This document shows positions 33,979-45,670 of a DNA stretch of 64,000 nt, one piece after another. The notes under the pieces were generated by a model. The model worked only from the letters and a program-made list of their open reading frames with translations, was not told the DNA's origin and did not search any database. Origin of the DNA: Holothuria scabra (lineage: Eukaryota; Echinodermata; Holothuroidea; Aspidochirotida; Holothuriidae). The translations under genes and the position numbers were made by a program. Within the stretch, counting starts at the first letter, position 1, and the number at the start of each line of letters is the position of its first letter. The stretch is from positions 37,933,224-37,997,223 of the forward strand of contig CM074179.1 in the NCBI GenBank assembly GCA_037179385.1, written 5' to 3'.

Positions 33979-34640
33979 TTAATACTTCTTGTGATGCTAA
34001 ATTGGTTATTTATTGTATCTTTTGTCCGACTTGTAATTATCAGTATGTGGGTCAAACTAATAACTTTAGAATCCGTATGAATGCTCATAAGTCAGATCTT
34101 TCAAAATGTGTTAAGGGTGGTTCTGATTTTAAACATTGCACAGAGCTTTACAAGCATCTCAAGGCACATTCACCTACCAAGTTCTATTTTCAGATTTTAG
34201 ATGTAGTGCATTCTTCTCGCAATTCGGATAGGGATAATCTTTTGGATAAAAAGGAGAGGGAGTGGATTTGGAATTTGGATTGTGTCTACCCAAAGGGTCT
34301 CAACATAAATGACGGTTTTAACTGTCAAGCCAAAAACGACGTGCTCGTAGACTGTAGCCGCCTTTATCCCCTTTTATGTCTCCTGCTTCTACTTAGCTTT
34401 TATCTCCTTTGTTAGGGTCCTAGTTTTTACATTTTATCTTTTGTGTTGGGTTGGGTCTGTTTTTAAATTTCTAGTAAGTGCTTTTTGCCTTTCTTCCGTT
34501 TTATAGTGTCTGTTTTTCGTTTTGCCTTTTAGTTGTCTAAACACGTTTCTGAGGAAGGGGCCGGTGGTCCTGAAAGCTAAATATATGTTCTTGTTTTACC
34601 AGTTTTTACTATTTGTTTTATGTTTTTACTGGTGTGGTGC
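33979..34640 (+). pseudogene. Penelope-like element, GIY-YIG endonuclease end
   Basis: An open frame reads [69 protein letters not shown] and KGLNINDGF. The YCxxC..C...YVGQT part corresponds to the GIY-YIG core. R(x)RMNAHKS, the H(S) segment, KEREWI (with the catalytic Glu) and GLN are in the order expected for the C-terminal endonuclease of Penelope-like retroelements. Translation stops at 34413. The 3' part includes TTTCTGAGGAAGGGGCCGG, similar to the ends of such elements. The reverse transcriptase is absent, so this is a 5'-truncated copy. It sits between two AT arrays. Confidence 0.75.
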
Positions 34641-34650
34641 TTTTCCATTT

Positions 34651-34654
<4 letters not shown>

Positions 34655-34687
<33 letters not shown>
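34655..34687. repeat. (TA)n microsatellite
   Basis: About 30 bp of TA repeats directly downstream of the Penelope-like fragment, mirroring the long AT run upstream of it. Confidence 0.9.
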
Positions 34688-34691
<4 letters not shown>

Positions 34692-34786
34692 GAATGTCAG
34701 ATTGAAACAACGACGAAAAGTATTATGACGAACGAAATTATTGCGAGGAAAGCCTTAGTCATCATTCCATTTTATTGTTGCAATCA

Positions 34787-35030
34787 GTGGCGTAACCAGC
34801 GGGGGCAGGGAGGCAGTGGGGGCAAACTACCCCAGGACACAAAAAGTTAGAAGTGAAGAAAAAAAAAAACGGAAAGAGAAGAAGGGGGGGGGGAAAGAAA
34901 GGAAAAAGAGGAAAAGTGAGGGAAGAGAAGAAAAGGCAAAAGAGAAAAAAGGGGGATGAAAGGAAAGAAAGGCAGAAGAAAAAGGGAGAACGGAAAAGAA
35001 GGGGTAAGGGAAAAACGAGATAAGAAAGTG
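34787..35030. repeat. hAT-like terminus CAGTGGCGTAACCAG followed by a 175-bp homopurine tract
   Basis: CAGTGGCGTAACCAGCGGGG at 34786-34805 resembles the left ends of many hAT MITEs. From about 34853 to 35030 the plus strand is almost purely A/G (GAAGAAAAAAAAAACGG, AAGGAAAAAGAGG and similar). Its opposite end was not found. Open frames on the minus strand here are low-complexity artefacts. Confidence 0.5.
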
Positions 35031-36799
35031 GGTCAACTATAACAATAAAAACAAGATTGATCTGCATTCATGGAACACTCTTTTGGTGAATATATGAACA
35101 TTCATGTAGAAAAATATATGAACATTCATTTAGTCATCTAAAGTTAACAAAGTAATATCTGAGTTCCACTTTATCGGAGGAAAGACTTTCCCCTCTTGCT
35201 CTTTTCCAGATAGTCCATAGGACTTTAGAAAAGCGATCATTCACGGATTTTCCACCAATATTTGGAGGAAATGCAGACTCTTCAGTTAACCCAGGAAACC
35301 CAGAATCCAAAGCTCGGTTCTGCAATATAAGCTCCATATCATACAAATTATTGTTTTAAAAGGGCAAGCTTTCTGCAATAAAAGCTCCATATTAACAAAT
35401 TATTGTTTCAAAAGGGCAGAAATTTCAACCCTTATACATTGGTGTTCACAATACAACCCTTGTACATTGGTGTTCACATTTGCAAGAAAAATCCGCGGAA
35501 AACTCAGCCACCACTTACAAGCCCGAGACATGGTATTTCCGGCTGTCTGAGGGGTCGCGATTTTTTTAAATTTTCTGTACGCTCTGCGCCAACTGAAGGG
35601 GAACCATTGGCCTTCCGTAGTCAAATGCTCTTATACACACCTGTCATCAGATACCTTAAATTCCAAGCCTTAAAGCTGTAAGTGATCACTCATAAAGCAG
35701 TCAATGGATTATCCGTAAAATTTTCTTCAATATATGCTTTCATTTTGTCCCAAAAGGCAACAAAGTTTCGAGAGTTTTAATTTTGCCGAGAAGCCTTAAT
35801 CCGCACTCCTTGGATAACACGATCTTCAGTCGATGCAAGCTATCTCAGATATATGCTAATAGGGAACGCAAATTCTTCGATAGACCCCAAATATGAAAAT
35901 TTCCTTACAGGAAACCCTGCTAATCTATTTTCTGCAACATAGGCTCCATATTTACAAATGTGTAAAAGAACTCAAATTTCTAAGAGTGCACTTCCATGCT
36001 TTTACGGTAGTGTTCACACTTAAGAAAAAAAAATCAGATTTATTTTAAAAAAAGTTTTTCTTGCTTGTAGAAAAAGCTGAGAAATTTAGCAAAAAATGTA
36101 CCTTTTGGTAAATTGGGTAGGGTGAGTTGTATGGTCCAAAATTTTCCCCCGCCCTTAACACTTAAGGCCCTAAGACACCCACAAACTAACACATCTCAAC
36201 TAATACAAAATCGGAAAACCTCTTTGCTACCCCCCCCCCCCCCCACCCCATCCCCGGACAGTTAGGTCTGGTTGCTATTCTCATAATAACTCTGACCTAA
36301 ACAGAAACATGAACTTTCACTTTTCCAAGGAAAATATTTTACCATACAGGGCAAAATCATGTCCAGATTCTGAAGTGAAACTAAGGAATGTATAATTAAC
36401 CGTCTTGTGAAGATTTCCAGAATGAGCGGCCAAGTTTGTTTCGGAAAGTTTCATGAAAATTTTGTAGTGACTATGATGCTTTCTTATTTTCTGAGCAATT
36501 TCTGGAAAAATTATGCTTCTTTAACAGCTTTAGGTGATTAAACGCTATCGGGTTGTTTAACACTTATTTGGCTGTCAGATTTTTTAAACCGAAATTAAAA
36601 TTTTGGAGGCAGTCTTCTACCTACCTCATGGGACTAGGGTCTTAGGAGAGAGGATTTCACCCTCCTCATTGTGGTTTTGTGTGTGTGTGTTTCTTCGTAT
36701 AAGATTTGCATCATAAGCTACCTTTTAATTAAAATTGTGTTACGTATTTAACACATAGAAAGGAGTTTGAGAAATCTGTGAAGGGCACGATGGGGTAGT
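35031..36799. other. No gene; small tandem duplication and a degenerate repeat copy
   Basis: 35321-35420 holds two diverged copies of a unit of about 60 bp (AAGCTCCATAT, AAATTATTGTTT, AAAAGGGCA). 35520-35620 carries a copy of the dispersed block TTTCCGGCTGTCTGAGGGGT with AAATTTTCTGTACGCTCTGC. A poly-C run lies at about 36231. Nothing else is recognised. Confidence 0.45.
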
Positions 36800-36962
36800 A
36801 GAGCAGTGCCTTGCTTCGGCTACGCTAATCCTTGAGAACGTGTACTCCATGTACCTAAACACCCAGGCAGATTTACTCAACAGACTTAAAACCTTTCAGA
36901 GGATCAATACAAGGGCAATGTGTGTATTCCGCCCACCTGACCCATCCCTGTCACGTGTGCAT
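36800..36962 (+). pseudogene. CR1/Jockey-like LINE fragment (RT C-terminus)
   Basis: Translation gives YSMYLNTQADLLNRLKTFQR then INTRAMCVFRPP. This fits the YG..LW....Y.L..L...QN.AAR segment at the end of CR1/Jockey-group reverse transcriptases. It is only about 50 codons long and ends abruptly, so it is a relic. Confidence 0.5.
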
Positions 36963-37062
36963 ACATGAAGTTTCAAAAGAGGGACGCAATGACTAACAGA
37001 TCGCTGTCATGGTTAGAAGTCAAGGGAAGGGGACACCCTCCCTGGACAAGCTCCCCATTTTG

Positions 37063-39343
37063 TAGGGGTGGCGCCAGGATTTGCCCGACAGGGGGGCCAA
37101 AATTTCAAGGTCCCGACAAAGGTGATGTTATGTCCCGGTGGGACGTGACTTGGCAGAATTTGAGGCGCGAATTTAACAAAAACTTAAAAATCTGGAGTTT
37201 TTTTGAAAGAAATTTGGCTTTTGTTAGTACCATGAAAATTTTTGGGTCTTATATTGAAGAACCTGTCCTTCACATGACAAAAAACCTGTTATATAGGCGA
37301 CAGCTGAAATTCTTTTGAGATTACTCGTTAAATCAAGACCAGACTACAAGTTTGCCCCGAAAGTGTTTCCCATTTTGAACGAAGATTTGAAAATAAAGGC
37401 CTTATTGTATTGGAGAAATGTTGGAATTTAATGAACAAAATTTGGTGTTTTGGTAAGGTTATAATGAATATTTGACTTTTTTAAGTTAACCTAAATGCCT
37501 TTCAAGAGCAAAATTAGGTAGCATGCCGGGAGATTAACAGAGTTGGCTTTGGTTATTTATTGTCCGGAGTATCCATCGGAATTGGCAAGTTTTGCCACTT
37601 TTAACAATATGAAGCTTATATTGGAGAAAAAATTGTAAAGCTTACGACAGTTTGGGCGTTTTCTGAGAGAATTTTACCTTCTCATGAGAAAAAAATCAAA
37701 TAGGTTGTGATCTGTAGTTTTGTTGGGATTACTGGATATCATCATGCAGATTCAGGCCCTCAGACCATATTGGAACATTCGCCCGAGGAAAAAGTTCGGC
37801 TTCGCATGTATTCAAACTTTCATATTTTATTTATTGTCATGGGCGTAGTGGAGCGTTTCAGTTTGGGAGTGAGCAGAATTGCTTTTTGTCCGAAAAGAGT
37901 TATCCTTCCCGAAAGACCATCTGAGTCGAGCGCACAGATATTGTTGAAAAACTGAGGACCCCCCAAACAGCAGGAAATGGCATTTTCCATGTTCGAAACT
38001 AGAATTTAAGAAGTCAGCTTTCGAGCTCTCTTTCGAAATAAAATTTTCACTTCACAATTCTGCCCCAAAACGAAGAATAATTTAAAAGCATGCTTTGTTC
38101 TGTTACGTAATCTGTTCGACCAAAATACTATCTATGCGAAGTGCCACCATCAGTTGGCTCGGAGCGTACAGAAAATTGTTAAAAAATCTAACCCCTCAGG
38201 TAACCGGAATGGCATTTCCCAGACTTGTAACTAGTAGAAATGAAGCAGTCGTTATTTTGAACTTTCCTTTGAAATGAAAGGGCCACTTCAATAGAAAAAA
38301 CCCAAATTGCTAAATGATCAGAAAAGTACACGATAAAAGGTACTGCTATAAGTAAATGTAATGGTCTTGTCTCTTATGGGGGTAGGGGACTATGCAACGG
38401 AATTACTATAATTGCAAGGTTCACTAAGTAAATTTGAAATTTTTAAATTTTTTACGTGACTGCCCGAATTGCAGACTATAAATGGTTTTAAGTTCCAGCT
38501 TATTTGAAAATATGTCACGTTACAAACATTCTTAAACCTACTGTTTATCAGTAAGTGTAACTGAAAACGGGCTGGTCGATTTTCATTACCGTTGCTAGAA
38601 TTCGGCTGTCGGGGCAGGCCAGATGGCAGAACATTGGGCACTGCATGCACGTGATCAACCTTTCGTCTGTTTTTGTCAAGAAAATTCGGAATTGTGAGTT
38701 TCCTTGAAGAATATGCATTAGTGAGCAAAATCAAGAAGAAATTCCGGGTGACTGAAGTTTATCAGGCCCGCATCTTTTATCAGTTTACCGTGTTAATGAA
38801 GATGAAGGCACTCCGACGAAACTGGGTTTTCTCAACAACAGGGGAAAGGCCGGCAGCCTTCCCCGACGGGGGCATGACCTTGTGGATTGAAGAAGGGATA
38901 AGGGATGGCAGAGCTAGTAAGAAGTTATTAAAACGGATTCAGATAGGCATTAAAATACAGTTCATGATCATCCATCCAGTAAATTCAGTCCTTTACGTTA
39001 ATTTTTAGGCCTCCCCGAAGGAAATTGCCGTCCTCCCCGACGGGGGGAGGAGATAGGAAAAGGTACATGGAATGAGGCATAACGGAGCAAAGAAGAAGTG
39101 ATTGCAAATCGATTCAGATTTGTTTTAAAATGACATTTCAAAACAAAGAATATGTTCACCCATCCAGTAATTTCAGTCCTGGTAGTTTTTTTTTTTTTTT
39201 CTGTTTCCTTTTTTATTATTGTTGTTTTATTATTTTAGGCCTTCCCGACGAAACCGCCGACCTTCCCCGACGGGAGGGGGGGGGGGAATGTTCCCCGACG
39301 GGGGGCCATGGCTCCCCCCTCCTCCCCGCTGGCGCCACCCCTG
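37063..39343. mobile_element. hAT element, 2.28 kb, with perfect 8-bp target duplication
   Basis: Both flanks are CCATTTTG (37055-37062 and 39344-39351). Ends are TAGGGGTGGCGCCAG and, in reverse, CAGGGGTGGCGCCAG, which match at 14 of 15 positions. The interior has no recognisable transposase. It includes two decayed copies of the TTTCC-GGC dispersed block (about 37955-37995 and 38130-38220). From 38840 to 39320 it has repeated CCCCGACGGGG hairpins and a partial tandem duplication of about 188 bp (CATCCAGTAA(A/T)TTCAGTCCT at 38973 and 39161). This is a defective or non-autonomous copy. Confidence 0.85.
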
Positions 39344-39351
39344 CCATTTTG

Positions 39352-42229
39352 GCTTGTGGAAATGGGATAAAATGCAAAATTTTTTTAAATTCGACAGCAT
39401 AACAAAAGTTGCAAGTTACAAAATCTTCATTAACAGTTGGGTTCTTCAACAAAACTTTTCGCGAACAAATCGGTAACGCGGCGATCCGTTTTCCGAATAC
39501 GTAAAATGCTCCTAACTTTGGCTGCTATGTGCTGCGTCAGTTGTTATAACAGTAGGAATGTTTATATACATAACAACATGTATGTAAGGTAGGAAGCACG
39601 CGAGAAAACCCCCGCGGCCGGCCTGACTTAAACAAGTTGTTAAAAATAGAGCTTTTAAACATCCTCTTAGTATTTTAAAGGGCAACAGCAGTTTTCCCAA
39701 ATTGATGTTGTGTGGTAGACTGTCCAGTTTCATTATAGGCTGTTGGAGTCACGTGACAACGTTTCTTTTCTTTCAATGTGAAATCTACTAGAAATAACTG
39801 TTTGGTTCACCTTGAGTATGCAATATTAAATCATTAAATGTAATGAAAGATACTTTGAAGAAAAATAAGACAAAAATTGTGCTATTTAGCTTTTTCTTCA
39901 AAATGAATTTGCGGGATTGTTCTTTACCTTTAAGCTAGCAGGGTGGGTAGAAATTTCGCTAATATGATAACCGTTTGTTAGAGAACATGTTCAAAAGTGA
40001 TTCTTGGTCGAAATACCCCCCTAACCCCATCTATCCCAGTCTCATCCTATCTCTACAGAAATATAATTCAAATGCCCCTGGTGGTAAACTGGAAATCGAG
40101 GGAGTCGAGCCATATCCTGGCGAATAATCAACCATTAATTACTGGACTGATGTTTAATTCAGACATGACTGAGATGCTACTGAAAATTACTAAATCAATA
40201 AAACTGAAGCGCGCGAAGAGTTTCGCAGTTTATGGAGAACTTGCAGAAATGGGCCCAATTAGTGCTAATTGGAGGGAGAAAAGTCTACCGTACTTGATCT
40301 ACTTGAAAAGGTCGATGTAGACCGAGTCGGAAAAAGTGTTTAAGAGTGAGAATGAGAAAATTCCAATTGGAATTTCACATTTTCCAACGATCGCTCTGAA
40401 GATGTTCTTTTTTTTTGGGGGGGGGGGGGTTGAGACAACCCCACTTACCCCCTCGTGACGGTCTTGCGTATCTCCACCATGAGCTTGAGCGTGGAAGTAA
40501 TTACCAAATACTTCTTCCTGATCGCAGGATACTATCACTTTCCAATCATTCCAAGATGCATCTGAACCACCTTTCCATTGAGACTCCAAGTTTAATATTA
40601 ATTCAAATACTGGAGCAGGGGCTGTGGCATTTCAGCCATCGATTTGGGCAGATATTTAAACAGTGTACTAGCAAAAAATTTTCGCCGCCCCTGAAGAAAA
40701 TATAAACTCACAGGTTTTGGGAGGTATACAATTTAGGATTGTTTTAGTTGGTACTATGACGTCACTAATGAACGCTGAAAGCTAGCTACATCACACACCT
40801 CACCCCTGAATAAAATTAGTCCATCAATGTGTTAGGGCTAGGGTTGTCAGACGCGGAAAAATTTTTTTCCGCCCTATTCAATCCTCTTCCCGTATCAATG
40901 GAGACCCAGTTTGCAATACTCTTCTGTATTATACGTCAATATTGCTACCATTTCTGCAACATTTCTATTTTTCTTCATTTTCCTTCTTTTCACTCTCTTC
41001 CCACTTCTTTCTTTTCTTTCCCCTCCTCCTTTGTTCTTCCTCTTCCTTTTTCCTTGCTCTTTCATTTTCTCCCTTATCAATGGGGTGAATGACACGCTGC
41101 CCCCCTCGCACAACACGCCCCCCCCCCCTCGCACACGCCGATTGCCCCCGTATTTGCCTAAACCGTGCTGAATCGGGCAGGCTTTGGTGTTTCAGCCGGG
41201 CGGAGATCATACGTATAGACGAATCCGATTGGCGCTTGCTTTTAGTGACTATAGGCCGCCATTAATCTTCATACGTCATTTGTCATAGTCGTGGTAAAAT
41301 TTTTATGACAAATTGACAAAACTCTGACCAAAAATTCAATACACATTCGGGCAGCTCAGAAAACTGTTGTTCTTGAGTTTTCTACACAGTCTTCAACAGC
41401 TCAATACTTAAAACGGTCGAATATCTAAATTCTTCCAAGCATTTGCTCAAAAAATAAAAAAGTATCATAGTCAACACGGTAATATACTTCTGAAAATCAA
41501 ACAGATAAAAATAGTGACAAATTTGGGTGGCGCTTAAAAGAAACAATTATTCTTCAGCTTGTTTTTAAACCTTGTGTAGCATAAAGCGTGAAAAGGTCAA
41601 TAATTTTGATACTGTCAAATCTTTGCCCCCAAAACAGAAAACGATATATATTCAAAGTAAAACTTTCAGTTGCAAAAGATTCAGGTAGCTTGTAAAAAGA
41701 AAAGTATTTCCTCATCAGCCCCACCTTATACTGTAGTCTTGCAAAAACTTTGCCCGAATGGTAAAATATTCGGGCGAAAGTTGACATTTCTGAGACCTTT
41801 TCAATTGTCAATTTAATTACGTCCAAAGACGGGGTAGTGTTCAGGTACAGTGTCCAATACTTCGCCATCTATCTTGCCACCTATCTAGAGTCGAATTCGG
41901 GCAATTGCTATGAAAATCGGGTAATTTTCAAGACTATAATGATACTGAGTGAGAATGTCTTGTCATAGAGTTCGAACAGTCACACAGACAATTTTATCTA
42001 CTCAATATTAACAGCATTCAGCCAAGAGTCGCAATAGAGTGAAAAGCATTATCACGTTTTCAATTTCGTTGTATAGTCTTCCCACAAAAGGATATCTACA
42101 AGACTATTTCATTTATTGATAGTGGTACATTTTACTATTTTACAAGTTTTTCTGATCAACTGTTAATTTTCTGATCACTCAGCAAGTTGTTGATTTTTTC
42201 TTTTGTTATTGCAATGCAGACTCGAAACA
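39352..42229. other. No gene; homopyrimidine tract 40959-41090, poly-G at ~40419
   Basis: From 40959 to 41090 the plus strand is almost only C/T, the mirror situation to 34853-35030. C-rich runs at 41100-41150 follow. Open frames at 39997-40320 and, on the minus strand, 41554-41868 have no recognised motif or splice context. Confidence 0.4.
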
Positions 42230-42560
42230 TCTACTGCGTATATCCTCGTTATAAGCCTCGGAATAGCCATTTCCGGCTATCTGAGGGGTCAATTTTTTTA
42301 ATATTTTGTATACGCTTTGCGCAACTGATGTTGGCTCTTCGGGTAAATGGTCTTTTTGCCTGAAATTAAGTTTGAAATTAGGGTTTATCTGCAAACGAAA
42401 ATTCAAATTAGTGGCTACTCAGATCCTCCTTGTAAGCCTGGGAAATGACATTCCTGGCTTTTTGAGGGGTACCATACGATTTTTCCAAATTTTCTGAACG
42501 CTTCTTGATAACCAATGGGTGGCGATCCGATTAGATAGCCTTTTGGGCAGAATAACATTT
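42230..42560. repeat. Two decayed copies of the TTTCCGGC-TCTGAGGGG dispersed block
   Basis: 42262-42325 (CCATTTCCGGCTATCTGAGG, then ATTTTGTATACGCTTTGCGC) and 42438-42510 (GACATTCCTGGCTTTTTGAG, then AAATTTTCTGAACGCTTC) repeat the same order of motifs about 175 bp apart. Related blocks occur at 11.46, 22.2, 35.5, 38.0 and 38.2 kb. Confidence 0.55.
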
Positions 42561-42969
42561 TAGGGCTGAATATCTGCCCTAAGCTGAAATGCTCCGGTAC
42601 GCCTCTAGAAGAGGTTATGCCCTGGTTGAGGATCTGAAGTAGGGCAAAAAGTTACCCCTCCCCATGAGAGAAAAGGTCCCATACGGCCATGGCTGTGACA
42701 GCCTGCCCCAAGGTTGCTGTAGCATATAGGCTATGACAACTTATTTTTTTCCGAATTGTAATTATTTTGATAGACAATTCTCTAAAGGACCTTGACCCAT
42801 ATTCTCTAAGCAAACTCTACGGCTGCCAATAATGTATCCCGTCATGCCGCATTTCAAGATAAATACTATAATTAAACATCCACTGTCATCTTTGAATATT
42901 AAGCCAAAGATCCCGTCCAGAAAATGGAGATAGGAGGAAAATATATAGTGACTAACTACCAGTGACACG

Positions 42970-43170
42970 TACAGGAATTGTGAGGTCGAGAGGCCAGACG
43001 GTTACATCCCCTCACTGGCATGTATTACGGCATTATTCCAAAATACACGGTCAGGAATTTTGAGGTAGAGAGGCCAAACGGTTGCGTCCCCTCACTGACA
43101 TGTATTACGGCAGCCTTTCAAAACACACTTTCAGGAATTTGGAGATGGAGAGGCCAGCATTTTAAAATAC
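42970..43170 (+). repeat. 80-bp tandem repeat, about 2.5 copies
   Basis: CAGGAATT(G/T)TGAGGT recurs at 42972, 43052 and 43132, a period of exactly 80 bp. GAGAGGCCA and CCCCTCACTG(G/A)CATG, then TATTACGGCA, sit at fixed offsets. Confidence 0.8.
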
Positions 43171-43261
43171 TGTGTCGGTCTCAAACGGAAGTTTCGAAGT
43201 CCAAAATAGCTATACGATGCAAAGTGATGTCTAGTTGAGTTCCAGAGTTGACGTCATCGAT

Positions 43262-43620
43262 GTTTTTCTTGTGGATGATTCTTGTGTCAAATGTTATTTG
43301 GGGTCAGGAGAGATTAAATGGTAAATTTCTTCGAAATTTCTTCGAAATTGCTCGTAAACACGGTTTCTCATAAGGGTATAAGTGTGATTAGTCTCATATT
43401 TGGTGCGTGGGTTGGTCACTTTGAAGAACTAATTCCTTTCATTTTTGAAGGTCATTTGGGTCATTAGAGGTAAAAGTCTGTAAATTTGTTTACAGAGTCT
43501 CTCAAGAAAGGCAACCTGTTGGGTCCCCATATTTGGCATCTGGAGGGTGCAGAGTAATTATATGATCCCTTCAGTTTTTAGTGGAGATCAAAGGTAATGT
43601 GGGCTCACAAATGGTCCAAG
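43262..43620 (-). repeat. Reverse-oriented relic of the 146-bp array family
   Basis: TCAAATGTTATTTGGGGTCA, TGCTCGTAAACACGG, GTATAAGTGTGATTAGTCTC and ATATTTGGTGCGTGGGTTGG are the reverse complement of the unit at 23100-23540. At least two diverged units are visible, with GGTCATTTGGGTCATTAGAG in the second. The terminal hairpin was not identified here. Confidence 0.7.
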
Positions 43621-43833
43621 TCTCAATACCATGTATACACATCTTCTCTAGGCTGGAGTCTTGGATACTGCAGAATTTTTTACACATTATGTGGATGCGA
43701 TATAGTGAGTAGAACCCTATCGTTCAATGTGATCAAGGTGGTCTTAGTGGTCCGGGTGTCGCAGGGTCCGAATCTCTGGACAAGACTTGTATGATATCTC
43801 AATGTAGGTAGCTTGGATGCCTTTCATGTATAC

Positions 43834-45190
43834 TTTTTGTAAATATTATGGAGCACTATCAATTCGAAAAAAAGAAACAGACTTCTATTTCAATGGCAAA
43901 GAATCACTAAGCCCTTTGATTTCTTCTTTACAATAAGGTTGGATGGTATTATTGCCCAAAATTCCAAATCCCAATTGATAATTACCCTGTCCAGAGTTAC
44001 AGGTGACAGACCAGAAGCTATACTAAAGGTCCCTATAAGGTGCAATCCATAGGGTTTTGAAAGTTATTTATTTTTGAAAGTTCAAGCAGTGTTAATAAGG
44101 TCCCCCTCCTCTTTTTAAGGAAGAAACAAAGGTTTTTTTTACCCTGATTAAACGGGGAGGGAATTTTACTCTCCTTCTTCTGGATAAAAAGAGGAGGAGA
44201 CTAGTCTCAGCTTTATTCCTTTGACGGAAATCCTTCATTCAACTCAGGCAGGAGAAAGTTAGAAAATGAAAGAAATTTCAAGAATTTGAGACAATATAAA
44301 TGTATATTAGTTGAGGATTCTCGTGCCGACATGGAAGGCAGCATGTGTTGCAAGCTATCCTAGAGGGCTTGAAGAACTGATGGTACCGTGGCAGGATCTT
44401 TTTTCGGAGTTCCCAAGACAGACCCGTCAGTTCAGGTATAAAGATCAAGAGCTAGATCAAGATCATTAGGCTACTCTTAAAAGTATCTTTCATCATATTT
44501 TATAACTTCGATATTGCATATTCAAGGTGTACCAAACAGTTATTTCTCGTAAATTTCACATTTGCAGGGAAAATTGTTGTCACGTAACTCTGAAACAGTC
44601 ACTCATGAAACAATAGAGTCTACTACACCACATCAAGAAGGGGCGGCTGGTCTTGCCCTTAAAGAATAACATCATTTAGACTGCCATGGGCTTCCAGTCT
44701 ACAAAATGAGCGGCTTCAGAAATAACCCGGCTGAAACACCGTAAATCTGAGACATCACGACCAATGCGTTTGAGATTTCTCTACCACAGTGACAGTCCTA
44801 GACAAAATGGTTTGGAAAGCAGCTACATCCAAGCTAAGAGGAAATCTATGGAAAGGGTTAAAGACGTCATCTCTGACAATGTAAACAGTAAAAAGGCACG
44901 ACAAAGAATTAAGCGAGAAAAGACCTAGGATAACAAGAAAGAGGATGGCCAATTCTCTTGTACAACGAGATAAGTTCCAGCATGTATTATTGTTGTTTAC
45001 AGAAACGGTAAGGGTTCTAGGCAAAGGTTTTAACACTAGCCCTCCCTCCACCCACCCGCAGTATTCCAGTCCAGCAGGGGCTGGTGTAATGAAGTGTTGA
45101 AGGGAGATATTAAGTATGGTGCAGCTGGAATGCAGTGCTAGACTAAGGGGGATAACCTTCCACGTTAAAACTAATGAGAGTTCGGTCTCA
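43834..45190 (+). repeat. Low-copy repeat, copy A (partners 49520-50440 and 50455-51310)
   Basis: GAGCACTATCAATT(C/T)GAAAA, AAACGGGGAGGGAATTTTAC then TCTCCTTC, GACATGGA(A/G)GGC and GACC(C)GTCAGTTCAG are shared with copy B. AGTTCCAGCATGTATTATTG and CTAATGAG are shared with copy C. All copies have stops in every frame. I do not recognise a family. They may be an old non-coding repeat or pseudogene segments. Confidence 0.65.
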
Positions 45191-45558
45191 AGTTCTATTG
45201 CTATACTGAAATTTCAGCGTGAGAATAACGGAAACGTGGGCGGTGTACGAAAAGTAGAGATGGACTTAGAAAAAAATAAAGGAATCGAGAAGAGGCTGGC
45301 CAAAAACGAACTTACCTGTATTGCGACAAAAAAAAACTCTCCTTAGCTCGTTAGAAACATATTACAACTAACTTGTCATAACGTAACTTAAAATTATATG
45401 CAAATGAATTGACAACGGAAACTACATAACACTCAAATGATAAAGTAGGGCAACTCAGACAATGACGAAACACTGAATATTCAAACATAACTTTTCATTT
45501 TGCATTCAAGTTACCTCTTACAATACTAAAAGAGGAACCTACTGCCGTTGTGCATGAT

Positions 45559-45665
45559 GCTCCGCATAAGCAATGGAGTAGGGAAAACAAGCCAGTGAGC
45601 CACAACTGGAAAAAGGGGCCGTGGCCGGCTCGACTTGAACCAATAGTTAGGAAACTGGGCAATCT
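45559..45665 (-). repeat. 110-bp dispersed repeat family, copy 6
   Basis: GCAATGGAGTAGGGAAAACA, AGCCAGTGAGCCACAACTGG and GGCTCGACTTGAACCAATAG match copy 1 closely and copies 2-5 in reverse. Confidence 0.65.
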
Positions 45666-45670
45666 AACTA

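Noticed and set aside
34762..35067. Minus-strand frames rich in Phe, Pro and Leu
   Set aside because: They are translations of the homopurine tract.
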